From NCBI GenBank assembly GCA_022577435.1, contig JAKOON010000006.1, positions 14,082,501 through 14,146,500 of the forward strand: a stretch of DNA of 64,000 nucleotides, written 5' to 3'. Every line of letters begins with the position of its first letter. Position 1 is the stretch's first letter. Shown piece by piece: positions 1 through 12,400 of this stretch. The DNA comes from Embiotoca jacksoni. Lineage: Eukaryota > Chordata > Actinopteri > Embiotocidae. Below the pieces are notes generated by a model. The model saw only the letters and a program-made list of their open reading frames with translations, was not told where the DNA came from and ran no database searches. Position numbers and translations under genes: made by a program.

Positions 1-333
1 CAGATTTCAACAGAGGACTCAGAACAACAGATGTGGCGTCTAGGAGACGGGGATATGAAAGTAAGGTGAAGGAACAGAGATTTTTGCAGATTTCTTTGTC
101 GTCATTTGCAGTAAAATAATCAAACTTTGTCAGTTGTACTTATTTACATATTTTTTTTTGCGTACTTAGTTTAAATACACAGTCCTTTTCCCTGGTCAGC
201 CAAAGCAGTTATAGATGACGGGCTTTAGGGGCACATAATGTAGTACTACCGCTCTTCTTACTTTGGATTTTTTTGGCTTTGTGAATTTGGGTCATTTCAG
301 TTCTTAATATATTTAATTGTAGCAAGCACACAC
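1..333. other. frem2 intron 10 (5' part), no exon seen
   Basis: This is AT-rich intronic sequence downstream of the exon 10 donor. I looked on the minus strand for the start of Calx-beta 5 and found no supportable exon. Confidence 0.6.
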
Positions 334-498
334 TGTCTTTGCCATCTGTGACGGTGACCAGCGATTCCTTCTGCTCCCCGATAGAAGCTCCGTACGGAGA
401 CTTGCTCTTGGCTGTCCCCAGAACCAAGCGGAACTCCTCATCGTCTTCATGGACGGAGTCGTCCATCAGGCTCACCACGCACGGCTTCTCGGTCTCCC
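334..498 (-). CDS. frem2: frem2 exon 10: second half of Calx-beta 4 (last exon in window)
   Basis: This 165-base exon is phase 1 on both sides, with acceptor CTCCCCAG|GGGAG and donor AAAGACA|GTGTGT. The upstream intron is 97 bases. It encodes GETEKPCVVSLMDDSVHEDD and EEFRLVLGTAKSKSPYGASI, and ends VTVTDGKD. The donor is less standard than the others (GTGTGT). The exon carrying Calx-beta 5 should lie left of the window. Confidence 0.92.
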
Positions 499-3400
499 CT
501 GGGGAGTGAATGTAGGGTGTAGAAAACAAATAACAAACAGGGACGGATGATGTGAAAGGAAATAAGAGAGCGAGAGGAAGTAAGAGATGTCTCACCTGGC
601 AGAAAAGTGATGATGGATGCGTCATTATTGGGCCTCTCATTGTAGTCCATCATGACCTGAGCAGAGCCTTGGCGAGTGTAACAACGCACCGTGGACCCGA
701 GGGTGATGTCTCCACTGCGGTACACTGTGGCTTTTACCTCCCCATCCGACTCATCCACCTTGTAGCTGCCCTCTTTAAACTGAACCTTCGGCACTAAAAG
801 GACCAGTTTCAAAAATGTCTTGTCAAGTTCGAGTGAAGATTGTGAACTAATTCAACTTTTCTGTATTTTAATCACTCTCCAAAAATGTATAAGCAACAGT
901 ATAGAAATAATTACATGCAGCCCTCTATAATAATGTTGTAAGAAGATATGAGGCCAAGTGTTTGATAATGTATTCATAAAAAAAAAATACTATTTAGATA
1001 TGTAGTATATGTATTATAGACTAGTATTTATAATCATATAATAATCATGCACTATATTATCATATGGTTAAATAAACACTGAAATGTCCTCAAAAGTCCT
1101 TACAGCCACAAAATAATGTTCTGTAGTAATCATTTATTAAGTCTTTAACGACTTATAGATGCTACATAAAGTAAGAAGATAAAAATAAATTGTTATCGAT
1201 TCTTCCAGCAATTTGTATAAATTGCAAACTTCAATATATATTGTCCAATCATCTCATAGGCAGAAGTATATAGTAAAAAAAAAATACTGTAAGCTTGGAC
1301 ATCACATACATATACCAGTATGTTTTTTTTCTAAATTAGACACTCACGGTCAGTGAGAGTATCGTTGATGGTGATGGTCGCCTTGCTTGGTTCTCCTAAC
1401 ACAGCATTCATGGGCATCCTTAACACAAGGTCAAAGGTCTCAGGTCCCTCCAGCTCCGGCTGACCCAGGTCATCCAGGATGGTCACTCTGAATGTCTGCA
1501 TTGTCACTCCAGGAGCAAAGTCCAGGTTGCGACTGATACCAACGTAGTCTAGTCCAGCTGCCGGACAGAGAGAAAGCCACTAAGTGACTGTAGAATTTAA
1601 TACAAATTACCAATCATATCTTTAGTCCGGTCAAACTGCTGATTTTACCTTCTGCAGAAACAGGCTCGCGCTTCCTGGAGCGGACGGTGACAGTCGCAGT
1701 CTTGGACAGGTCAGTACCTGTTCTCCAGACCTTCACCTCAACGTAGCCTGAACTCTCATCCACGACATACTCAGGCTCCCCGAAGTACAGTGAAGGTTCT
1801 GCGAGATTTCAGAGTGATAGGAAAGTAAAGTATTAAGACATGGTAGAATTTCCATATAGTCGTAGGTCAGTATTTTCTTAATGGAGAAATTATGCCAAAG
1901 TCATTTCCAAAACAACAACAAAAATGCAATATATAACATGAATATTAGTTAATTTGCTGTTTCTCAGAACAAAGCTCTCTTTTAGAAGGACAGAGTAACA
2001 TCGGCTTTTAACCTGAGCCTGGACATTGGGATGTTTGTGGTTCATTTCTGGGTATATTTAGACTACATGTTTTGCAGCTTTGCGGGGACAGATAGGCATG
2101 AATAGCTGAGCAAATACCCCCATTTCTGACTCAGAGCAGGAAGAGATCTGTCATCCGTCTTATCCTGTCCTCCCTCAACCTTCCTCCCTCATTTATCCAA
2201 ACCCAGACAGCTCTGTCTGAACTCAACCCAGAAGGTTGAGGCTACACCTGAAGGAAAAAAAGACGTGCGCTCGAATGTGCACACAGAGTGACGCAAAGGT
2301 GAAGGGATGTTCTCGGGTCCTGATGACAGAGACGCTGATAAGAAGCATGGTAAGGGGGGTGGGGGGTGGGGGTGGAGGAGGGGAGGGGGGGGGGGGGGCA
2401 GAGACAGAGAGGCAACTTTGCAAAAAGCAGAGGGCAAGAATTCAGGCCCCTGAAACATGTTGTCAATTCATCTCTCTTCACTTCTGTATCAAGCTTGTTT
2501 TCATCACACTCGGTCTGTCCAGTGCTCTTACAGATCAACTGATAGATGTGTAGATTCAGGCCTTCGGCTTTTACGCAAAAACTGAGGCAACAAAGAAAGA
2601 GAAGGTAAGAACAGAGAAATGAATCAAATCAAATTCATAAATGGGCTTTTATAGATCAGTTGCGAGCTGTCCAAAAGAAAAAAACATTTGGGCTGTTAAA
2701 AAAAGTGGTAAATAAAACATTTTGTTTTGATATTAATTGAGTTATAAAGGTTGGTTATCTATCATTAAATACTTGTGGTTCTCTTACTTTCTGATTCAGT
2801 GAGTCCACAGTTATTAATAATAGGAAATGTTTACTAAAAGACTTTTGCGATAATCCATTCTGATGAAGCCTAATAAATGTCCTGATGTAATAAAGAGGTC
2901 AGAAGAAGAAAAAAAAAGACGAGTAGGGGAGAATTAACAATGGTCTACTGGAGACCGTCCTCAAGATGTAAACTTCAGCGTTTCTTGTAGAAGTGAGAAC
3001 AACTTTACTGTTAAAGTGAAATGATGTAACTTTTGACAGAAGAAATAACACATTCTTAATAACACAACCGAGATCAAATACTTAATTTAATACAGTGCTC
3101 ACTTACATAACGTAACATTACATATGTTACTTACGTTAATAACACAAATGTAAAATTACTTATTTTAACCCCAACCATGATCTATTTCTAAACCTAACCA
3201 CATATTTTTTGTGCCTCAAACAAAGACACCTTACTTTTCATGCCCAGGCGAGGCAAAACATGACAATGACACAATATCCTGTAGTGGACTGATGGGTTTA
3301 TTACATGGTTAGGTGTGATACGTGGTCAGTAGTCAAAAAGGTATTCAAACATAATTGTACATGCTCGTGGATCAAAATATATGTGGCAGTAAATTATTTT

Positions 3401-6400
3401 TGTGTGCGAATGAAGATAAAACGTGATTAATTGTGTCTATAAAATGTTTGTTGAAAGTGTTGCTTGATGCTTAAACTTATCAGTTTTCTCAATGAAGTTT
3501 GTCTCAATTATTGGTGTTTAAGCAGAAATGGCAGGTTGATGCTTTCTGAGCTGATGCTGAGGGAAAGATTTCTGGCACGCTCTCACTGCCTTTCAGCCTC
3601 TATTTAGTGACAAAGGGGAGTGGCGAGGGGGATTGAGTGCCAACATGGCAACCTTAAGATCAGTGGGAGGAAGAGCCAGACAAATACAGCAACAATAGGG
3701 GCTCGATGTTGGCAAGAGTCCAAACCACAAGTTTACTCAGGCAGGCGAATAGTTTCACACACTGAACCAGATTTATGGTGTGGTGTTACTTCAGGACCCA
3801 CCAAGAAGAAGAACCACAATAGAGGTTTACACTGAGGAGTCTTCTCTTGTCTCGTCACATGTCTGGGAATGCACGCTGATTATTTATCCCTAAAGATCAT
3901 TGTACTCTGAGCAAGTGCGGGAAATTAGCTCTGGTGAAAGGAGGAAGAGACGGAGGAAAAGTGTGAGGAAGACAAAATGAGTCTGGTATTACTGGTCGCA
4001 AGTCAAAGATAAGAAAGGCCTGAAGGAATTCACCTTATCACATTTAATCAAGACATTTTCTTTCATGGATCGGATTAAACAAATGACAGATTTGTTATTG
4101 ATTGCTTTAAAGACGGCATTCCTTCTCAAGGCGAAATGCAGTAGTCTTATGTCTGTAACAGAAACTGACAACATAGTCCTGAGTACCATCAAGCAGATGC
4201 ACGGAGGAAAAACATGCCAGTCATTTGGATTCCCTGCACAATAGGCCCTCTCTCTCCACCACCTGCCTTTTGGTCCTTGCAGACAAAGGGATGCCCTCTG
4301 TTTCCCCCTGTTTTCCACTGAATGCCAATGAGGACGGGGGTCGCTAGAGGAGCGCAGCCAGTTTTGCAGTCCTTTTATCTGTCGGGCTACAGTGTACATA
4401 ACATCCACTGAGGCCGCCATTCTCCCGCTCAACACCTGTCTATTGTTATCTTGGATCTAAAACTCAGACAGACACTGTGGTGGATAAAGGAAACTGAGTG
4501 TGTAACAGAGCCGTGAGACTTGGGCATGGGAAAAGTAATGGACCTGAAAATACCGTAGAGCCACTGAGACGAGCGCAGCATCCAGGGCTTTTGCTGTGGT
4601 GACTGTGGTGATCGCTCTGTCTGTGCAAGTTTGGTGGATTAATGGTGCGCAGAGACCAAAATGGAAATTTAGAGCATCAAAGGGATACTGAGCAACAGGA
4701 TCACCCACACCTGCCACCTTCTGTAGCTCTGTAACTACAGCACATGACGCCATCCATCCTGAACTCACATTTCCACATGTACAGTATCTATAAATCCAAG
4801 TCAAAGGCCAAAGAAGGAAACAGCTTTGATACAAATGGGAGCTCCTTTCTTTGCACTGTATGGCACTTGTAATAAGGGGCTCTGGATAATTATACTCAGA
4901 CCAGTGTACCAAGACGAATATTTAGAGTTACAGAAGTTAGTATGTGAAAATATTATTTTGCAAATATATACTATGATCTCTCAAATTGGATGAATCACTG
5001 CCGTTGCATATTAATGCTGTAATCTGATTATAAATAATCTCATTGGTCTATTTAGTATCCTCATAGAATGTACTTAATGAGACAAGATGCACTTCATCTA
5101 TTTGTTAATATGAAAATGTGAGTATTTAACTTTGGAGGTAGCAGATAATCCTAAAAAAGATGAAAAGACATTTTTGAAACTAGCAATACACTTATCTACA
5201 GTATTATGCAATCATTTCGTGAGGTCAATGTTTCTGTTTATCTATTTAGAGATTATAGACATAGACGTTCTCTTTATCCTGCTGTATGTCCTTCTATCCA
5301 TTAACTGATTCAATCCAGACACTTTAGGTTTCCTCGAGTGGGAAAAGTGTTGCAACAGAACAAGCCTGCCTCAGTAGGCAGTACTGATGTGCACAGGTGT
5401 ACGACGACTCCACTCACCATCATCACTGTCTGCCATAATGGTGACTTTGGCACTAGGGAAGTTGGCGCCCAACTGGCCGCCCATGGCCATACTGAGGCTG
5501 ACGTTGAAGCTCTCCTCCTCCTCATATAGGGAATCATCGATGATGATGATGCGGCAGACTTTTTCTCGCTCATCCTTATCGAAACGCAGCACGCTGGTGT
5601 GGTCCTCAGGTCGGGTGATGTAATCAGAGTAGGACAGGACAGTGCTAGGTATAGTGCCAGTGGCCGTGGCTGAGGGATTGTACGAACAGAGAGATGGGAT
5701 GAACTTTTGTCCTGAAACTTCAGTCGTTCTAGCATTCTAGCAGCATGAAGCCATAGGACTAAAGAGGGAAAAGTAATTCAATACATGCAGATAGAGAAGG
5801 TTACTGTAATATAAAATAAACAAATAATGATCAAAGCAATGTAGTGAAATTCCACAACTTTTTAAGTATGTTAGAATCAATAGACAACAGTAAAAAAAAA
5901 TATGCACGTCAAAGATAAAGTGAATTGCTGCACTTTCCCATTACCAACATTTGAATCACCATCTTGTTTCATTGTTTACATGTAACACTGGATACAACAC
6001 TGCCATTCAGCAAGCTTTGTCATAAATCCTGAATTTGTCAACGTCGTTTACAAACCGGTTCATCTCACCTTGCTGAGTGTAACAAACTACCATCAGTTCC
6101 TGGCTGGCGTCTCCTGAACGTCGGACCGGCACCAGCAGCTCTCCAATATCCTCTTCTATCTTAAATTCTGCTTGAGGAATGAAGACAGTCGATTCTGTTT
6201 TGGAAGAAAAGCAAAAAAGGTGATTCATAAATGCACTGATCATAAATGAATAATCACAGGCCACATTTATAATGGTAAGGCTTTGCCCAAATGACTAAAA
6301 TACCAGATTCCTACCATCTCCAGGGTCCACTATCTCCACTGTTGCGGTGTCAGGATACTCCAGCACCGCCATGACTGGGTCTGACAGCTGTATCTCGAAG

Positions 6401-9400
6401 GCCTCTGAGGTCTCGAACTCCTGGTCTGTGAAGATCTTCACCTTCCAGGTTGCTGTAGTCTGGCCGGGGTTGAACTGGACCTGCTTCTGGGCTTTACCAC
6501 GGAAGTCCTTGTCCTTCTCGGCCGTGCCATCCTTAGTTGCAATACCTGAACAGGAGGGTTGTAAATGTTTTGGGCTTTAAGCGAATGGGGATTTTAGTGG
6601 CACTTAAGCTCCAGACAGAAATATTTAATCCCAGTGTCTCTGCAGTGTTTTATATACAAGTTATCTCCAAGTACAACATTTTAAAACAATACAGATCACG
6701 ATTTAGATCGAGGGAAAGTGAACTGAAGCTGTGATAACAGCTCGCGGTCTGTATTTTGTTTCCACCAGATTTCTTGAGTTTTTACAAGGTTAAAGTCTGC
6801 ATCTGTAATATTATCTTGGTCCTTGTATGCCTCTTGCATCTTTAAAGGCAGTCGTGCAGCTGGTAATGTGTGCGGTTATACAACTTTTGCATGCAGCCAA
6901 ACTGACCAGTATGCTGACATTTCGTCGTGACCTTTACTATTTTATACGTGCTTTCAATTGAACCACGTTCACAGACAAGAAAGGAAATGAAGCAGCAGTC
7001 AAACAAGAAAAAAAAAGCTTTGCGCCTTTAAGGACATGGCTGTGTGGTGTTGACTTTAGTTTGACTGTAGCTGAGACCATCCTGCAGCCTTCGAAGGAAT
7101 TTGGATAGATTATAAGTAAGGGGGTTATGCTCATGTTTTATTGCAGGTCTGACCTTTGAATGACACATAAATAACACAATAAAGTCTGAGGGGACAGTTG
7201 AAGGGGCAATAATTCATTGTTAAAATGTCAGCTTAATAAGGGGTTGTGTAGTATCATCACCCTACATATCAGTTTGTGAGTTCCAGGCTACAGAGAAAGT
7301 TAGATCCTAGTGTGAATGCAAAATGAAAAAAAAAAAAAAATCTTTGAATAAACTTGTCATTAAGTTCTACAACACAAAGTTATAAATTAATCCATTCAGA
7401 TCATTAGAAGCTAAACAAATGACTGTCAACACTTACTGATGAAGGAGGTTTCTCCCAGGTAGCCTCTGCGTTTCAGTGTCACCTCCAGGAATTTGGCGTC
7501 CTCATCCACCAGGTAGTATTCCCTCTCCAGAGAGATCCAGGACCAGTTGAGCCGGAATGGCTGAGGTTTTAGTTTGTTTCCACCTAACGACAGAAAAAAA
7601 AAAAAGCTTAATGTACGAGCACTGCATTCAAAACTCCTTTCTAATTCACAATAATCTATATTGTTCATATCAAGAGTCTGCAAGGCGTAAAAACTGCAAT
7701 CTGCTCCGGGCTCAAGGATAAAAGGAATCAAAGGGACATTTTAATTTTGGAAGGGAAACATGATAACTTAATACCCGGGCTTCCCTAAATCTAACTTCAA
7801 GAGGACGTGCCTTACTTATTTCTGCTGATTCACATCCGCCTTTAATGCTCTTTTATTCTCAACCCTCAACAGGACACGAATAAACATAGAAATACTGTAC
7901 ACCATCTGCTTATGAGAAAAAGTCAGTCACAGTGTTACTTCTTTAATGAACTGGCCTCCTGTAAATTGGCCTCTCCATTTTGAACAAGATAGAGTTTAAG
8001 TGCGAGCAGGGTGTTTTCAGGGCAGAGCAGGGTTTTGTTTGCTGCATTAGTGACCTCAAACAGTGACTGCAAAGGGTGACATACTGCTGGTTTTCCCAAA
8101 TGAGCACTATTTGTTCTTTCCTAAACCAATAACCTTAACTTAAACTCTGTGCAGTGTATCAGTTTTCAATCCTTTTTTTTTGTTGAGCCTGCAGACTTTA
8201 TGATCTGTATTATCTGAAAAAAGGGCAGTGGCTGTAAAACAAAACAAAACAAAACCACATCTGAACGAAACACCTGACTAAAGATATCAAAATCTCTGAG
8301 TCATCTAGCACTGATCCGCAAGTAAAGGCCCGAACTTTAATCCACACTATCTCATGACTCATGTAATCCCTCTAACTGTCAGATCAATTTTTGGTCACTG
8401 ACTTGATACTGACCACTTCAGAGATTTTTAAAATAATAGGTTCTGCAGCATAATCTGAATATGTTTTTTAACACAGGCGGCAACCCAGCCGAGTGTCATA
8501 TCCTTCAGTGAGACGAGCCTAGTGACCTGTGACTTGATGTGAAACGAGTCAGGCTCGGAGGATTCTTTGGATCAGGGAGGTTAGAAAGGGCTGTCTCTTT
8601 TTAGTTTTGCTCTGCTGGTCACACTGACAGCAGTCCCGTTGATCTAACACTGCCGAACATGCTTAGAGGAGTCAAGCAACTTTATCGAGTCAGAGGAAAT
8701 GTTCAGCAGTTCAGTGGTATTTTTTTAAAACAAATAATTGTATTATTTCTGAGGCCTTAGAAATAATAAAATACAAGGGTGAACTAGACATTATACCTGT
8801 TTGAGGAGCATGAAAAAAAAGCAAACATAGAACAATGGAAAGGAGCCTCTGCTTACCCACACAATGAATCGGCGTTGAGCTCAGTTTTGCCTCAGTGACG
8901 AAGAAAGAGGCTGCAGTGTTTATGCTGGGTGACTGGGGAGAATGAAAACACTTGGGGGGTTGAGTGTGGGTATTCAGGACGGGAAGGGGGCCACTTCCTC
9001 AAACCCACATGTCAACACTGAAGCCAAAGCAGGCCGAGTCACAACTGGGACAAACCACGCTCACCAAAAGGCAGAAGCAAGTTCAGATGGAACTGATAAC
9101 AATAAATGGATTTTAGGCTAAGCAACATAAAGTGGTCGAGCCCAGTGGGGAAGTCATGGGCTAAAAATATTGGAAACATGTTTCCCGTCTGTTTTTCCAA
9201 AGTTCTTCCAGTGTTGATACACAACATGCACAAAACGACTTTAGAAAACACATCTTTGTTGTATTCTGAGCAGAATCTAAATTGCTAATCAAATGTCCTT
9301 CTGATTTATCAGACTTGTGCTCAATCTGCGCTCAAGAGGGAACAAACTCCTTGTCTCCACTCAAAAAATGTCCCTTATTCCAGCCCGTCTGAAGTCTCAA

Positions 9401-12400
9401 AAAAACGAAAGTCTTTGACAAACTTCAGTTATCAGACTGTGTCTGTGCCGGGAAACGTGTGTCCTGGCAGCCGGCCGTATTTGGAGCCGATACGAAGAGA
9501 AGCTTAGTCCGTGGCTATCATCAAGGATTATCAAATGAACATGGCCAAGACAAAAAGCTGCTTCTGTTTTGGCATGAAGCAATCAGGCAGCTTTAGGTTT
9601 CTGCATTACTGCAAGGAGTAACACAATGGAGTATTTATGAATCAGACCAGGACACAGCTATTAACCACAGGCATTTTAAAGACTATCAGACCCCAATGGT
9701 CCAAAAACAAGGTATATTTATTGTGTTCAAAAGAAAGGGAAAAGTGATATTTGCAATAGTTGTGTATTTTTGCTTTTTAAGATACAAACTTAGTGCTATA
9801 TGTATACTTACAACATTTGTTTAGAATAATGGACAAGAATGAACAATGGCTAAAATGGACTTCTGCATCTTCTTCTACTTAAGTATTCGATACCTGACTT
9901 AAGAAATGGTTCAACTTAGCAGTGACAGATTGGAAAAAAGGGCTGATAAAATGTGTCAGCTTTCAGTGCCTGTCAGTGCAACCTGATATGTACATGGAAA
10001 CTCTGGGCAAAGGTGGAATAGACGTGGAAAATGCCGTAATGTGAATTACAGCATCACCAATATATCGGATGGCCGATTTTTTTCAGCCAATGTTGGTTTA
10101 TCAAAGATGTATCGCTATCATTGCGTACATTGACCAATATAAAAACGTTTTTACAGAACATAATGCATAAAAAGATGCTTGGATTAATGTAGAAATAGTT
10201 TAATTATTTAGTTCGTAGTGAAGTTAACTGTTCCCGTGCTCTGATGTCAGTGTGGATGATAAACAATAAAATATGCTGCCTCCATTCCAGGTCAATGTAA
10301 AGTGTTTAAAAACCACATTTGAGGGATAAATGCAAATTTTTGTTGTTTATTTATACTTTATAATAAAGAATATTGGCTGACATATCGACATCGGAATCTT
10401 CTTTTTACTCCCTAATATAGATATTAACAATCCAGTAATGATCAGGCTCTAATGTGGATATGGCGAGTTGTTTAAGGACTTTTCTTGTGGCATCAGCTGG
10501 TAGTTTGCTCATCTTGTGCTGTTTGTTGAACTGCTTTTTCAAAGGTCAATAATGAACCTTTAAAATCATGTTAAATTTCCTTTTTTTCTGTAAGTGGTTA
10601 ATAACCCTCAGAACTGAATGAATATAAATTTCAGCCAACGGGACTGAGGAGACCAGAGCATCTGCCGATCGTCCTCTCAGTGGGGATGTTACAGCATGTG
10701 GTCCAACAGGTGTTTTTCTTTTGTTGCACAAGCAGTACATGTGGTTACTTTTATCTAGGGTAACTATTGCTATTGTTGTTTAAATATTTTGTTTCATATC
10801 TTTTTTTGGGTCCAAAATACATTTTTAGCCTTCCCAACACATTCTTACAGAATGAGTAATCTCGATCACTTTTCAACACACAAAGTCCCATAGTTAAGTC
10901 ACGAGGACGTAAAACAAGCTGAACTGTTTTCTGGCTAAAAACATCAAAGCAAAAATCTCCTTCAAGTCTTTGTCAGTCTGTCTCTCCATGTCTCGCAAAC
11001 ACTTCTTTCCCGCCAGACTCCCAGATTATGTGGAGAAGAGTGACAGCTGTACCCCACAGACCTCCTCCCCCTCTGTGTTCCCCTTCCTCCCTGTGTCGGC
11101 TTTGTTCGCACAGGGGATGAACAACTGAGCGGGACAGCAGGCCAGAGTCTGGGTGGGCCAGATCTACCACCACGGCGTGCCTCCCTGCCTGCCTCCACAT
11201 TGTTCTCGACAGTGTCAGAGAGGGGAATCTCTCGTTTCTGACTTCTTTTGTACACGCAGACAAAAATGGAGGCTGGAGCTGGCATGAATCCCAACAAATT
11301 GAGAAACAATCAGGATGCCAGGCTTCCCAGGGAAACACAGAGCTCCAGAAAGAGATGGAAATTTGTTCAAAATGGAAAATGAAAGACCTCCGACTAAAAT
11401 AGATGCAAATGTAAGGATCAAAATAACTTGTCTGCCATGATTTTAGATATGACTGATGATCTAATTTATTAAAATGTTTTATGACACATACTATATTAGA
11501 TCAGCTATAAAATTCAATACACACAGTAGCCTTCTGGCTCAGCTCACATTTCCATTAGCTTTTCAAACTGACAATCATCATAATTTCTGCTGCGATTAAA
11601 AGTTTTATTGGCCATATACATATATTTCTAAATGTCCCTGTTAGCAGCTATTTAATAAATTAGCCTCAGTGTGATTGATGCTGATCACTGACAGGTGAAG
11701 GCAGAGAATATTAAAGACATACGATAACGTTTTTCTATTTTAGAATCTGAGTGAGCCCATCTTCAAACCTTCAATGGGAATATGAGGAAATTTTTAATGC
11801 AGAATTTAACAAAAATCATCTCAAAGTGAGCACAGCACAGCTGAATCACCCGGCCAATGAGATTCAATGTATCCTGCGTCAGCAAAGCAACATCACAACA
11901 TACACAGCCTCAGATTTTCCCTTCAGCAGCGACCTCTGACAGCACATTCTTCATCAGCCATATTTACACAGCAGTGCAGTGCCTGCACCATACATAGCTG
12001 CAGTGGGATTGTGGGTCAGGCTGGCGATATCTCCGGAGAGGAAGGTCAATATGAGGCTTTGACGTTCACCAGCATGATGCAAGGAACAGCAACCTTCTAT
12101 GAATATCCTCATCAAGTGACAGGCATCACCATTAATGCATTTCCTCATCAATCATCCTGTTCATATAAATACTGTGGAGGTTCCAGTCAGCTATGCTCAG
12201 TATTTAAATATCACTGCTTTTAAGTACAGTCTATTAAATCATGGAGATGTCAAACATTGATGTAAACAGACAAATGTGAACCTTTTCTCTTCTTTGATTC
12301 TTTTAGTAAGTAAAGAAGGAGATTTTTTAAAAAGAGATTAGTTTACAGTAGCTTCTTCTCCAAGGAATTCATGTTAGGAATGCTGCATGATTAGATGTAT

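Larger units (their letters stand above)
1799..5417. other. frem2 intron 6 (3.6 kb)
   Basis: This intron separates Calx-beta 2 from Calx-beta 3. It holds a G-rich tract (2,353-2,398) and one copy of a dispersed repeat (about 3,095-3,345). Two minus-strand open frames of about 150 codons (3,989-4,435 and 4,457-4,912) show no domain or good splice context, and I treat them as chance. Confidence 0.6.

Noticed and set aside
2821..2890. CTGATGAAGCC considered as a second hammerhead-like site
   Set aside because: There is no GAAA box or closing inverted repeat near it.
3989..4912. Two neighbouring minus-strand open frames in frem2 intron 6
   Set aside because: Their peptides do not continue FREM2, and skipping them keeps the Calx-beta 2 to Calx-beta 3 frame and order intact.
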